A DNA stretch of 64,000 bases from Entoloma clypeatum (lineage: Eukaryota > Basidiomycota > Agaricomycetes > Agaricales > Entolomataceae): assembly GCA_963565915.1 (NCBI GenBank), contig OY751488.1, forward strand, positions 2,046,001 to 2,110,000, read 5' to 3'. The notes under the pieces are model-generated. The model did no database searches. It was not told the origin of the DNA and saw nothing but the letters and a program-made list of their open reading frames with translations. This document shows positions 1 to 11,017 of this stretch, in pieces; position 1 is the first letter of the stretch, and the number at the start of each line of letters is the position of its first letter. The position numbers were made by a program, and so were the translations under genes.

Positions 1-89
1 CGATGAAACAGTGAAAATATGCGACCGATAGAAGCGGAAAGGGAGGGACAACAATTATTAGTAGCCAACATCAAGAAAAAAACACAATG

Positions 90-738
90 TTACCTCTCCC
101 ATCTGCCCGTCGCCGATCGAATCGCTCTAGAAGGAATCGCTTCATGATCCAGCCCACTCAGTGTATCATCCGGATAGAACCATTGCCCGAATTCCTGTTC
201 AAAGTTGATGACATCGTTATCGTGCGGATTGAACCATTGACCAAAATCTCGTTCAAAATTGATATCATCGCCTGATCTGAACGCCATGCCATCGTCGAAC
301 TCATCCAAGAAGGAGCTCGCCACATTGTTTATGAAATCTGACGAGAAGATGTCGTCGAGGCATTTTTGGTGGGTTTGGAGGTGAGGGGATGTTGTCGTCG
401 CCCGGTCTCAACACCATGCTGTCCAACTCATTCAAGGAGCTCGCTACGCTGTGTATGAAGTCCTCCGACAAGATGTTGTCGGACATGATGCCTGAGGGGT
501 TCGCCAGTGACGATCGGCAACCCATCAACGACACAGGTGATTGGAGCCCGTGGAGCGCCTGCAGCCGCCTGACTAAACCAGGGCCTGCAGCCCCTGCGAG
601 GGGACTGAGGGTCACAGAAGAACTTGGCGGTTGTCGGTTCCCTAGAGCCCCGATATGTGTGGGATTATTCTCTGCGGTTTGACCAGAGCCAGGAGTAGTT
701 GGCTGGTCATCAGGGATGGCTGGAGAAGTTGGAAGCAT
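90..738 (-). pseudogene. Decayed duplicate(s) of the 3' end of the LisH regulator gene
   Basis: Two overlapping minus-strand open stretches (about 90-323 and 301-738) repeat the C-terminal part of the intact LisH gene that ends at 1302. The shared end of the parent protein has the order DNIFSSDFINSVASSLDEFD, then a charged stretch with FERDFGQWFNP, then SGLD. In 301-738 the first part survives in altered form (SDNILSEDFIHSVASSLNELD) and then loses frame. In 90-323 the FERDFGQWFNP motif appears twice in a row. At DNA level the stretch near 228-268 closely matches 1342-1382. No upstream LisH domain or start is present, so these look like tandem 3'-end copies under decay. A short expressed ORF cannot be excluded. 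Confidence 0.7.
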
Positions 739-1301
739 CGTCTGAAGTCGGCAAGTGAAAGAGGTAGTCTAGAGGTAGTCTAGAGGCTCTGTATGCCTGA
801 AAGGCGTCGACGCGAGGCCGACTCGGACTCTTCCAAGACTGACTCAAATCTCCGCATTCGCTTGTGAGACGGTATCAGTATATATCCATCCAGAAGCTAC
901 GATTTAGTGGGACAAATTGTACATGCAGCAAGACAATTAGTAAGTAGAGCACAACCGAGGTCAGTAAGTAAATGAGGGCGGAAAAAGAAAAAAAGAGATA
1001 TTATGAAAACAAAAGAAACAACACAGAAAGGGTAACTAACACATATGCGACAGGGAAAGAAAAGGCACGCAGGACAAAGAAGCCAACGATAATCTAAGAT
1101 CAAGAAGAAAAAACATACCACCCCTCCCGCAAACGCGGGAGTGAATGTCCATTGCAAATGGCTCTTTCGCTTCATCCGCAACACACCCACATGACGCCAG
1201 CATATACTCAACATCAAGCACATGAGTCGACGCTGCGTCTTCCATGCCTGCAGACAGAAGCCTCCAAACAACTGTCGCAACCAGAAAAGGTCACGGACAA
1301 A
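739..1301. other. 3' flank of the LisH gene, no gene seen
   Basis: This stretch lies between the decayed copies and the stop codon of the LisH gene. It holds an A/G-rich segment around 970-1110 on the plus strand and no ORF that resembles a protein family. It probably contains the 3' UTR of the LisH gene. Confidence 0.5.
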
Positions 1302-4166
1302 TCACTTCATCGCATCCAGCCCGCTCACTGCATCATCCGGATTGAACCATTGACCAAAATCTCGTTCAAAATTGATATCACCGTCCGGTCTGAACGCCAT
1401 GCTATTGTCGAACTCATCCAAGGAGCTCGCCACACTGTTTATGAAATCTGATGAGAAGATGTTGTCGGGCATGCCTGGTGGGTTCGTCAACGAAGGTTGG
1501 CCACCCATGGGCGGTGGACCGCCGAGCATTGCGGACGGGGATGGAGCCATGGTAGGACCGCCAGCTCCCAACCCTACAGACCCTTGGGGACCCGGACCGG
1601 GGCCGCCGGAATTCTGGTTCTGAGGAGTGGGAGGTACAGGAGTCGGCGGTCCACCACCATTGGGCGTTTGTCCAGCGTTAGGACCTGTGTTGAGCGGGGG
1701 GTTCCTCGGTGACTCGAGACTCATCGGATTCTTCCCGCCGGTTTGACCACCAGGCCCTGGAGTGTTCGCCTGGTCCTTTGGAGCACCGTTCATGCCTGGA
1801 GAAGGTGGAGGCATCATCGTCTTCGGTCCCATTCTGTTGGGTCCCACGCCCGGATTGAATACTGGGCCGCCACCAGGACCCGGTCCTAACCCGCCAAGGT
1901 TGAATGAATCTCCAGAGGCTGGTGAGCTAACATTGCCCCCCATCATGCCGCCCATTCCAGCTGACTGCTTAGACATTGGCCCCCCCCTGAAATGCGCTTC
2001 GCGTGCTTGCATATGCTGGTTCTACCGTGAGAGGGAACTATGTTCAGAAGAGAAGAGAAAGACTCAAAGATCAGATAAACGCACATGCATATGTGGTGTC
2101 ATTGTACTGGGAGGTCCCATGTGCGGGTGCATGCCGCCTCCCATCTGCATCCCCATATGCGGTCCCCCACTCATTCCAAGTCCACTCAAATTCATATGCC
2201 CTCCTGACGGCGGCTGCCCTGGGTGCTGCTGGCCCCCATTCATCCCCATCATCGGCCCGCCCCGCCCCATCATCATGGACGGATTGGCCATCATCACGGA
2301 GTGCGGGAGGCCCGGTGGCTGAGGGTGCTGTTGAGGAGGACCTTGAGGGTATGGTATAGATTGTGCGTTTGATTCCATAGGTGAACGACGCAATCGCTTG
2401 CGTTCAGGCGGAGAAGACTCAGTACGAGGCAAAATATCTGGCTATTGCGCAACAGGTTCAATCTTTTGAGTCAACGAGACCATCGCAAATAAAACTCACG
2501 TCATCGCCGGGGGAGTTACTGTTACGTTTTGCCCGTTGCTGCTGGTGCTGCTGCAATTGTTGTGATTGTGGTGGTTGGTTTCGCTGTTGATTCCGTTGTT
2601 GTGGGTTCGGAGGTTGCATCATCGGATTGGAGGGACCAGCCACGGCGTTATCTGGGGGCCCACCGGGCTTCTGTTGTCTCGTACGCCATGCCCCCAGGAT
2701 CCGTTGCTACGGATAAAAAGAGCGTAAGCTTGATTTATAAAGGAACCCGGGTTTGCAAAGGCGATCGGGACAGCGGAAGAAGTAATACCTTTTCGGTGGC
2801 CGTAAGAACATTGATTTCCTTGTCTTGAATTCCCAGTTCTATCTTGATTTGTTGGAAGGCCAACTGGGGGATTGCCATAACTTGATGGTTCATATCGCTC
2901 GGATTCATCTGACCGCTTGCCCCGGGAGGCTGCCGCGCAGCAAGAGATGGGCTTGGGTTCATTATCCCTCCCTGTCCTTGACCGGGGGTGCCGGTCCGAC
3001 TCGGGGGTTGCCCAGGCTGGGGGTACTGTCCGGGCGTCGGGGCGTTGTTTTGACCAGGAAGGCCTTGGTGGGAATTTAGTCCCTGGTTCGGCGGAAGCAT
3101 CCCGGTACGGTTCATATGTGCCAAGTGTGGCGAAGGTCCGCCAAGCTGGCCCATGGGAGGGTGTGAATGGTGCTGCTGCTGTGGATGTTGCGGAGGCTGC
3201 TGACCGGGAGGATTTTGCGGAGAATTGGCCATATTGGGGGATTGAAAAGGTCCGTTGGCTGGCCGTTGCTGTTGGGGAGGTTGCTGGGGTTGCTGCTGCG
3301 ATAAAGCACCACCAAGTGGGCGTTGGGCATGAAGAAGTGACTGGTAGGGGGGTTGTGTGGGGGGTATAGCTCCTGGCGGTGGAGGGGGACCATGCTGTCC
3401 TGGGATTCCGTTTGACGTTGGGCCACCAGGCGTCATAGGGAAGGGGCCGAGGCCACCGGGCTGCATCGATCCGGGCGGTCCGACACCATTGGCCATGGGC
3501 CCATTTGGGGTGAAGGCCATTCCAGGTCCGGGTCGAGGGCCGATGCCGTTCGCAAGACGACCTATGGAGGATTGAGGCTGATGCTGTTGCATCGAGGGCT
3601 GAGGCTGTTGACCCAATGGAAGGGGTTGTCCCGTTACTGCTGCCAGTCGCTGGGCAGTCTGCCGGTGGAGTTGTTGATTCGCTTGATACTGGAAAGTCAA
3701 GTAGTTAGTTGGGGGAAAGGCGCATCGCAGAACTCTCGCACCTGGGTATACAACATCGCATCCTCCGGGCCGGTTCCATTAGATTTCGCAGTAAACAGCA
3801 CCCAGAACACGCTCCACCACCTGAAGTTCAGGGTTTCTGAGAATTATTTCCGAGGAATGAAGCGTCGATGACGGGACTTACTCGAAGAGAAGACCCTGCC
3901 TCGCATTGATCGGAGGCGCTGAGTCTGGTGGGAGTTCAGCTTCGCTCATGAGTTCGCGGGCTGTCTTGCGATATCCTCTTTTGAAGCAGTAGTCGTAGAT
4001 GTAGACGTTGAACCTGGGATATGGAGTGAGAACGGGGGTGGGAAGGATAAGAGAGGTATACGACGGACATTCTCTCGCCCTCCCAGGAGAGCGGGACGGA
4101 TGAGGAGGCATCAGGCAGGGGTATAGGCGGTGGCTGGGCGGGTGCTGGTGGGGGGACGTTGGCCAT
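1302..4166 (-). CDS. LisH-domain transcriptional regulator (Flo8/Som1/SSDP-like), glutamine/proline-rich
   Basis: Seven exons by my model: 4166-4069, 4013-3882, 3820-3742, 3688-2789, 2706-2500, 2441-2085 and 2015-1302. They total 2,487 nt, a multiple of three, giving 828 residues. The N-terminal domain spans exons 1-3: NVYIYDYCFKRGYRKTARELM is a LisH helix pair, followed by PPINARQGLLFEWWSVFW, the extension seen in Flo8/Som1 and animal SSDP proteins (established knowledge). The remaining roughly 700 residues are low complexity, rich in Gln, Pro, Gly and Met. The last 60 residues form an acidic-aromatic end (DFINSVASSLDEFD, FERDFGQWFNP) that resembles an activation segment. Known relatives act in the nucleus on adhesion and morphogenesis genes; the precise role here is inference. 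The ATG at 4166 is the first in frame before the LisH domain. Confidence 0.82.
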
Positions 4167-4527
4167 GAGGGAGGAATCCAGCGAAGATCCTGGGCCGTGG
4201 GGCAGCGCGGCTTGGGTGCGGGTTATGCGTGAGAGAAATTAGATTCCGTTGTGAGAAAATTATGAGGGTGGGCGAAAATACAGGGCTCCAACGGCGAGGA
4301 TGGTGGACAATACACAAGGGGCGTCGAGGAAGGGATGGTGGACGACGGCGGGAGCGGCGACGGGGAAGGGCTGGACGTCGGGGGATCGAAGCAAGACAGG
4401 TGCTATTACTGGACACTATTAATTCAAATTCATCGCCGACCCAATCTTCGCCACTTGCCGGTTGATCAGGGTTTTCATTTTCCGAGAAAAACTACGGACA
4501 CCAGGTAAGTAGCATCCCCGACCATCG
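4167..4527. other. Gap between LisH gene start and START gene stop
   Basis: About 360 bp upstream of the LisH ATG that should contain its promoter and the 3' UTR of the START gene. The segment 4300-4390 is purine-rich and GC-rich on the plus strand. No clear TATA box or gene was seen. Confidence 0.4.
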
Positions 4528-7500
4528 CTAATGTCGTCGCACCACCGCTACCTGGAAATCCCACCCACCAACCAGATACTTGACTTCCACAAGCCGCCGT
4601 ATTTCTCGCCACCCACTCTCAAAGTTTCCCTCTTCCACCTGCTTCAGGTCCGTCACCACGTAAATGAAATCAGCTGGTGATAGCAATGATCGAAGCAAAG
4701 AGCCAATCAGAAACGCAATGACTGCCACCGCAAGCACAGTCGATAAGGGATACTGTCTCTTCTGACCGGTATGAGCTGCTGTTCCCGCAGTCTCCACGTT
4801 CCCGAGACCACCCGGAATAGGTAAAGGCGGACTTGGTGTCGTTGGAGCAGCATCTCCTTTAGTAGCATCTGCCTTAATATTGCTCAGCGTTTTCGCATCG
4901 GCCGGCACGGTGGTACCCCCGTTCGTGAAGCGCGCAAGCGGATTGTTGTAGGCGTGCAAGAAACCGAGGAAGCCATTGGGTGCAGCATGGGGGACACGAG
5001 GTGTGGATAATGCTGAAGGGGGTTGCTGATCAGACGTCTGGCATTTGGAAACTCCATCATTAGCACCTCGGTATCCCAACCCTAGAATAGAATACTTGCC
5101 GTGTCAGATTCCTTGTCACCAATCTCAGATATACCGTTATCCTCCACCGACTGTGTTGAAGCTGGATCATGTGCTGTGGAGCTCGCTGAAACGGAATCTA
5201 GCAAGTCATCCGCAATCGCCACTGGAATCTTTAAGCTGTCTGGAAGAGGCTGCGCATCATTCGGCAGCCTGCAAAGACCAGGTCGTTAATATCGACTTTG
5301 ACACCAACAGCAAACAGGCTTACCGCACCAGCACACCCATCTTCGAAACCCGATCATCCAGCAACTCCTCCCTTCCCAGACTCGTCAACGATTCTTTCTC
5401 ACCAACCACCTTTACCTCAGTCCCATCCACTCTCACCGTTTTCACTCTCTTCCCTTTCACGCTCCCACTGGCGACGGCCACATCTTTCCTCGGCCGCACC
5501 TCAACAAAAACAACCACACCCCCCTCTCGCATCTCTGCCAACCATGACGGTGCTGGCGGAGGAGCCTGTAGTTCCCCGGTCAATGGATCCCTCACAGTCG
5601 TTATCTCATACTGCGCTGTCGGTAAACTCAGTCTCAGCAAATGGCGCGATGGGCTTTCTCCCTCATTCAGGCCCGACGAGTGTAAGGCTGATGACGGGAT
5701 CGTGTATATGGTGGGCGCCAGCGGAAGGTCGAGCTCCAGGTCGCTCTCCCTCAACGAAGGCGCGTCTGGTGTTGTCAATGGGGATCCCTCAGCCTGCGAA
5801 CCCTGCAAGGGCATATAATCCTCTTTATCCCCTACCCTCAACCTGGACCTCATTGCTGACCGCAAACTAACATCATACCCCTCTGGATACAGCTTTGACT
5901 CAACCACCAACTCCCCAACTATCAGGTCCGTTGAAGGCCGCACCTCTCCCTTGAGCGTGAAAGCAGAGGACATGGTACGACCACGAATATACGAACCGGG
6001 GGTCGTTACAACAGGAGGTGCCGAAGACGACATTGACCGCTGACGAGCAGAAGGCGCGATTGGGGAGGGGGAGGTAGGATTAGAAGATGGGCCATTAGCG
6101 CGGACTAAAAGACCTGTCGCGATCATGTCATCGTTAGGGGTGGTGGGGGTGTCAAACTGTTGGAAGAGCTCAGGCGATGGTTCCACAAATTGAGAGGACG
6201 GGCTGGCACCAAGATTCAGTCTGCTTGGACGAGGTGTAGTCTGGTCGGCGGGGCTTCTGCCAAATCTTCTCGAAGGCGCCGGAGACGAAGTAGGCGACTT
6301 CGGAGCCGTCACCAGGATCGTAGCAGCATACACCCTGTCTTCCGCAATGTACTTCGTATCCACCAAAAGCCTATTCTCATCCTTCTTCTTGAGCTTCCAC
6401 GCCACAGTAGCCAGATGTTCGTCCATCTTCTTATCCGTAAGCACCAGCCCCGGTGCCGGAAGCCGCGTCAGCGGATGCGAAATGAAACCCTTCACAAACG
6501 CTTCCACCGCCAAGACCGCCCTCGGCAGCGTCGCGTTGATTATCGAGTTGACGGCGGCAGGTATGGCTCCCGCAAAGTCCACAGCGACAAGCCTTGTGCA
6601 CCGCGTCGACGGGATAGCATAGTTCTCCTTCGTATACGGATCCAGCGTCTCCAGCACCCACGCGTCGACATACACCCTCCCCACAGGAAGCACATACGGG
6701 TTACATTTTGCCGGAGAGAACCGTGCAACCGAGTCCGGGCTGAACGAAGCAGACACACAGAATATCGCATTCCTCACTCCGTTCGACTGGTCCGCCACCT
6801 CACCCGAGTTCGATGCCCGCCGCGACGCAGAAGGGGGTGTCACCGCCCTTGCCATGACCGACGCAAGATAGAACCCACGGTCGCGCCACGGAAAACCCGT
6901 CTTCACAACCACAAACGACGTCCGCGACTCCCCTCCAAATGCCTCCAGCACCTGCACCGAGTCGTACCGGTCATCCCACTTTTTCCTGTCCTCCGGCTCC
7001 GTCACAATCGCCGCCAACTCCTCAGCCGATACCCCTTCGATCACCTTGGAGCCCTTGTACACAGGTATCACCGAACATATCTCAGGCGCAAGCTTCTTGA
7101 GCACAGGCAGGCCCTTATCCTCCACCGCTTCCCATCCCGCCGAAGGGAAAATCGAATGCGTCTCCTGCACCCACGCAAGGGCCTCCAAAGCGTACTGCAT
7201 CGGCAGCTTCGACGGTGAGGGCATAACCATGCTCCCCGACGCACCCGCAGGTGAAATCGCAGCAACCGCCTGCTGTGTCGTCGCCGTCGCTGACTCCACC
7301 GCGTAACTAAGCAGCCTTGTCAACGGACTCGAAATCTGCGGCGCCGACGCCCACGCGCTCATCTTCCCTCCATTTCCACTGCCAGAACTCCCCGTTCCCG
7401 CCGAATCAACCTCCCACTCCGCCCTGCGTCGCCGTATGACGCCATCCACAGGCGGCTGGTCCAGCGGTATTCTTGGGGGCTTCACCCTCTTCTGCTTCGT

Positions 7501-10198
7501 CAGCGCCTTGATCTCTAGCTCTGAAAGCTCTTCCGCGTCCACCACAATCTTCGCTCCGTTCACCATCACCAGCCCCTTCTCCTTCCCCGGCGCCCGCCTA
7601 ACGATCGCGAGAAGCCGGTCATCATCCACAAACATTGCATCGTGCATCATTGAGAGCCACAGCCCCCCGCCCCCCGTCGACAGGCGATGCCGTCGCAGAC
7701 ACGAAAGTGTCTGCGGTGGCGGGTCGACGACGATATCCAGCGATTGTGCCCACGTGTCCATATCGCACCGGATCTCGCACTCGATCATGGGCGACGACAA
7801 GGCCGCGTCGTCTGTCGCGTTCGTCCGCCGGCTGGCTGAAGCCTCGTACTCAACTCTGAAACTCGACTTCTCATGGTCGTATCGCAGTTCATTAGCCCTG
7901 GCGCCTGATAGACGTGTCATGATCGGGGGACCACCGCATTTGATGGCAAAATCTCCAATCCCCGCGAGGTAGTTGATCATTTGTGTTGGAATGGAAGTCT
8001 TGTTTGTCCATCCTTTGGGGTCAGATTGCTCCAGCAAGGTTAACAAAGTAGTCGTGGGTGACAGAGCCTCGATGGACCAACCCTGTAGATCGACTTGAGT
8101 ACGGATAACATTGGGATCCACGGGTGGGATGTTGGGGAAAAGATGAGAGTCGTCAGCAGAGAAAGAGAAGACGTGGATAGTCGTAGGAGATTTGTATACA
8201 GTCTTGAGGACCACAGCATCACGACCGCTTTTTATATATTGGAGGTCAGAATATGAGTGCAATGGTGTAAGATGCAGTGCGACTCACTTGACGGGCCAAG
8301 CCGGTCGTGTTTTATAATGCCACAGCTCGGTAAGTTCGTTGACATCTTCTAATAACACTGCGTCCTCGTGTTGCTTATCCCAGTAGATCTTAGCTCCAGG
8401 CGTGACGACGGCTCCATAAAGGTCCCAAAGCCCGACGCCAACAAACGTTGCTTCTGCTCGGTAAACCACAAGGGTGGGATCTATCGAATCCAGCTGAGTG
8501 ATAGACACTCCTCTGGCCTCTGTGGCTGAGAAACAAAGTCAGCAATCAAACATATCTGAGGGTGACAAACATACTGCGCCTCCATTTGGCTTCCGGTTCT
8601 TGTAGTAACGACGAGAAGTAAATATAATTTCTTCGTACTTTGGACAGGATTGATTTGTCCGCAGCAGCCGTACGTTCAACCGTCGGACGAACGGAGATAT
8701 GCATCGACGAGGTGGAAACTCCACTGTTAACAGTCCCCAACGATGAACTCGTTTGGAAGCTTAGGTCAACGGCACTTGAGACGTCTTGGAGAATTTGTTC
8801 GGAAATGAAATAGCAAGACGGGTCGCGTTCCTCTACTTCTTGTATGGTCTGAGGTATACCATTGAGTCGAAGTCCGCTGGAAGGACCGGATCTTTCAATG
8901 ACGACATTGACTTTGAGGACAGAGTTATCATCAATCAAGGCCGCGTGTGAAACCCTGAACGTGATCTGATCAGGAGTTATCGAGGAGGGCGACGAGCTGC
9001 TCCGAATCGCATGGGTTGTCCAAGGCAATTGTTCAACTTCTTCAGAAGACGCTTTCGTGGTTACACGAGCATCCCACCCTTCCGAGGAGGGCAGGATACA
9101 TTCGATTGAACGCGTAAGTCTTTGCTGCTCTCGGAGAGTGTGTACTTCGTTCATGCCATGCATGGTGGGATGTTCCTCGTCTTCAGGTACGATAGCATAG
9201 TCAATAGTGAGCGCTTCCCGATCGACTTGAAATCGGATGCGCTCGATGCTGACGCTGTTTCCGTAACCTGTCAACTTGGCGACATGGGTTCCACGTTTGA
9301 GGACGGTCTTCAAAAGCCCAAGCGCCATGGTGGAAAGTTGTTGTGTGAGACCAGAAGTTGTGGCCAAGTTCCAGAGGGACTTAAGATCGTGCTGCCAGAA
9401 GCAGGTCACGCGAATCTTTCCGGGCGATGATGATGGCTTTCTGATCTTCTCGTTGGGCACGGGGGGAGGTGGTTGAGGCTGGATATGTTGAATGCACCAT
9501 GCGAACACTGACAGCGAAAGGGTAAGTAGATGAGTCTCTTGGGGAAGGAGAGACATACAAGAAACGTGGGAGCGAACATATGGGGGAGAAGGCCGCAAAT
9601 ATGCTGGTTCGTCCGGAGAGCGTGGAAGAGAGGTGGTGATGTCAAGGACGGTCGTAGGATCATAAAATGAACGGGATATGGTGACCGCATCTCGCGGGCT
9701 TGGGGATGGGTCAGACATGGGACTGTAACTCAGGATAGAGCTCACTTTGCTGGCCACCCTAGTGTAAAATTAGTTTTCGATATTCGAGTGGTATGGTCGA
9801 ACATCTCTAGTAGGCGGGCCTCTTCCACAGCAGGATCCCACTCCTGTCTCAGTTCGGGGGTTGTGAGGACAGCTCTCCAAGGTTCCAACGAAACAAGTTC
9901 GTCGCCCGTAGGGATGTCTAGAATGAGTCGGTAAACGTCCTCTGCTGCCTTGTTGGCGAAGCGATGAATAGTGACATCAGTGAGCTCTGGTATTGATGAT
10001 GCTCGGGCTTTCCCCTTCTTGGTAGGAGATGCGTCGGCTGGGCTGGTTACTCTTCTCCAATCATTGGACGTCAAGAGCTGGCGAAACTGTGTTTCAGCAT
10101 CATCAAGTGCCTTTGACCATGCCTGTCGCAGACTGAAAGGAGTTGACGGGAACGATAGAGGACAAGGGTAAGTATACGAACCTAGAACCATCTGACAT
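4528..10198 (-). CDS. Large START-domain lipid-transfer protein with C-terminal membrane anchor
   Basis: Exon model: 10198-10182, 10132-9746, 9698-9559, 9507-8575, 8525-8288, 8227-5324, 5268-5100 and 5037-4528. The total is 5,298 nt, giving 1,765 residues with every junction in frame. START-like segments occur near residues 7-230 (EPWRAVLTTPELRQEWDP and a following RDAVTISRSFYDP) and near 915-1160 (VYKGSKVIEGVSAEELAAIV, RKKWDDRYDSV, KTGFPWRDRGFYL). These are the helix-grip strands that bind a lipid in the START family. A single hydrophobic helix near residues 1693-1715 (STVLAVAVIAFLIGSLLRSL) suggests a tail anchor leaving the START domains in the cytosol, as in membrane-contact-site lipid carriers (inference). 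The 62-nt last intron uses a GC donor. Exon 1 is only 17 nt, and an upstream in-frame ATG near 10519 is an alternative start. Confidence 0.8.
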
Positions 10199-11017
10199 TA
10201 GGGTTTCGTGTCGGCGAGTATCGTCGAATGTCGACAAGTATCGTTCGTCCACACGAGTCGGTGCAGGAAAAAAAAGCGCGTTCAGCCTGTGGCATTTGGA
10301 GCAAGCTCCGCGAAACGGCGTGATCCCGTGTCGCGTCAGCTGACACGCACTCGATGTCTCGCACGGCAGCAACCATTCACACCTATGGACGCAATACCCA
10401 TGCTCTAGAACATTCACTCTCACACGGCATTGAAACATCACTACTGCTAGCACGGAAGTTCCGCGAACGGACACGACGATCTCAAGATGGCCGCGTGGCG
10501 AGTCCATCAATTCCATCAATGCTGCCGATGTATGTCGTGCGCTCGCTTGAGCGCCGATTCTGGGAAGACCAAGATCTGGACCTCATCATCTCAAAAATCG
10601 AGAATGTCGCCCTCAAGAGCAAACTTTGGCTTTAACCTTCGGTATGTTGCCGCTTCGTGTTGCAGTCCGCTAAACTAAACATGGGTATCTCAGCTACTCT
10701 CGTGGAGCACATATTGGCCCAAAAACCGCCGATTCCTGTTAGCTTGTGTAGCCTCTTCCTGCTGAAGACTCATTTTTGCACCTCCAGTAAGTACTCCCTG
10801 CAATAGGCTGCCGTTGTCCTTGCAATTGAAAAACTCAGCGTGCAAGTTCTGCCGCGGTGCCTGTGCTTCCATTGCAAAGTCCTTCCCACAAAAAAAAATT
10901 CCCCGAAAATGAGCCCCGTCGTTTCAGGTGAAGCAGTTATTTTGCTTCTTTTTGCTATAAAAATACACGAGCCGACTCATGTTTACAACAGTCAGCCTCC
11001 CACTCCTTTGACCTCAT
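10199..11017. other. Divergent promoter region between START and GH92 genes
   Basis: About 820 bp between two divergently transcribed genes, so it should carry both promoters. Short ORFs here have no recognizable content. A TATA-like box lies before the GH92 start and is listed separately. Confidence 0.5.
10956..10963 (+). promoter_or_regulatory. TATA-like box of the GH92 gene
   Basis: TATAAAAA lies 55-62 nt upstream of the GH92 ATG at 11018, a fitting distance for a fungal core promoter. This is a motif match only. Confidence 0.45.

Noticed and set aside
6160..7218. 352-codon plus-strand ORF, Arg/His-rich
   Set aside because: It is antisense to the START exon, has extreme basic composition typical of a shadow frame, and no motif.
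9746..9780. Acceptor TTTTACACTAG near 9768 with an AACTAAT branch-like word in the START gene
   Set aside because: No usable donor lies upstream in range. The GTGAGC donor at 9745 with the acceptor before 9698 gives a continuous START strand.
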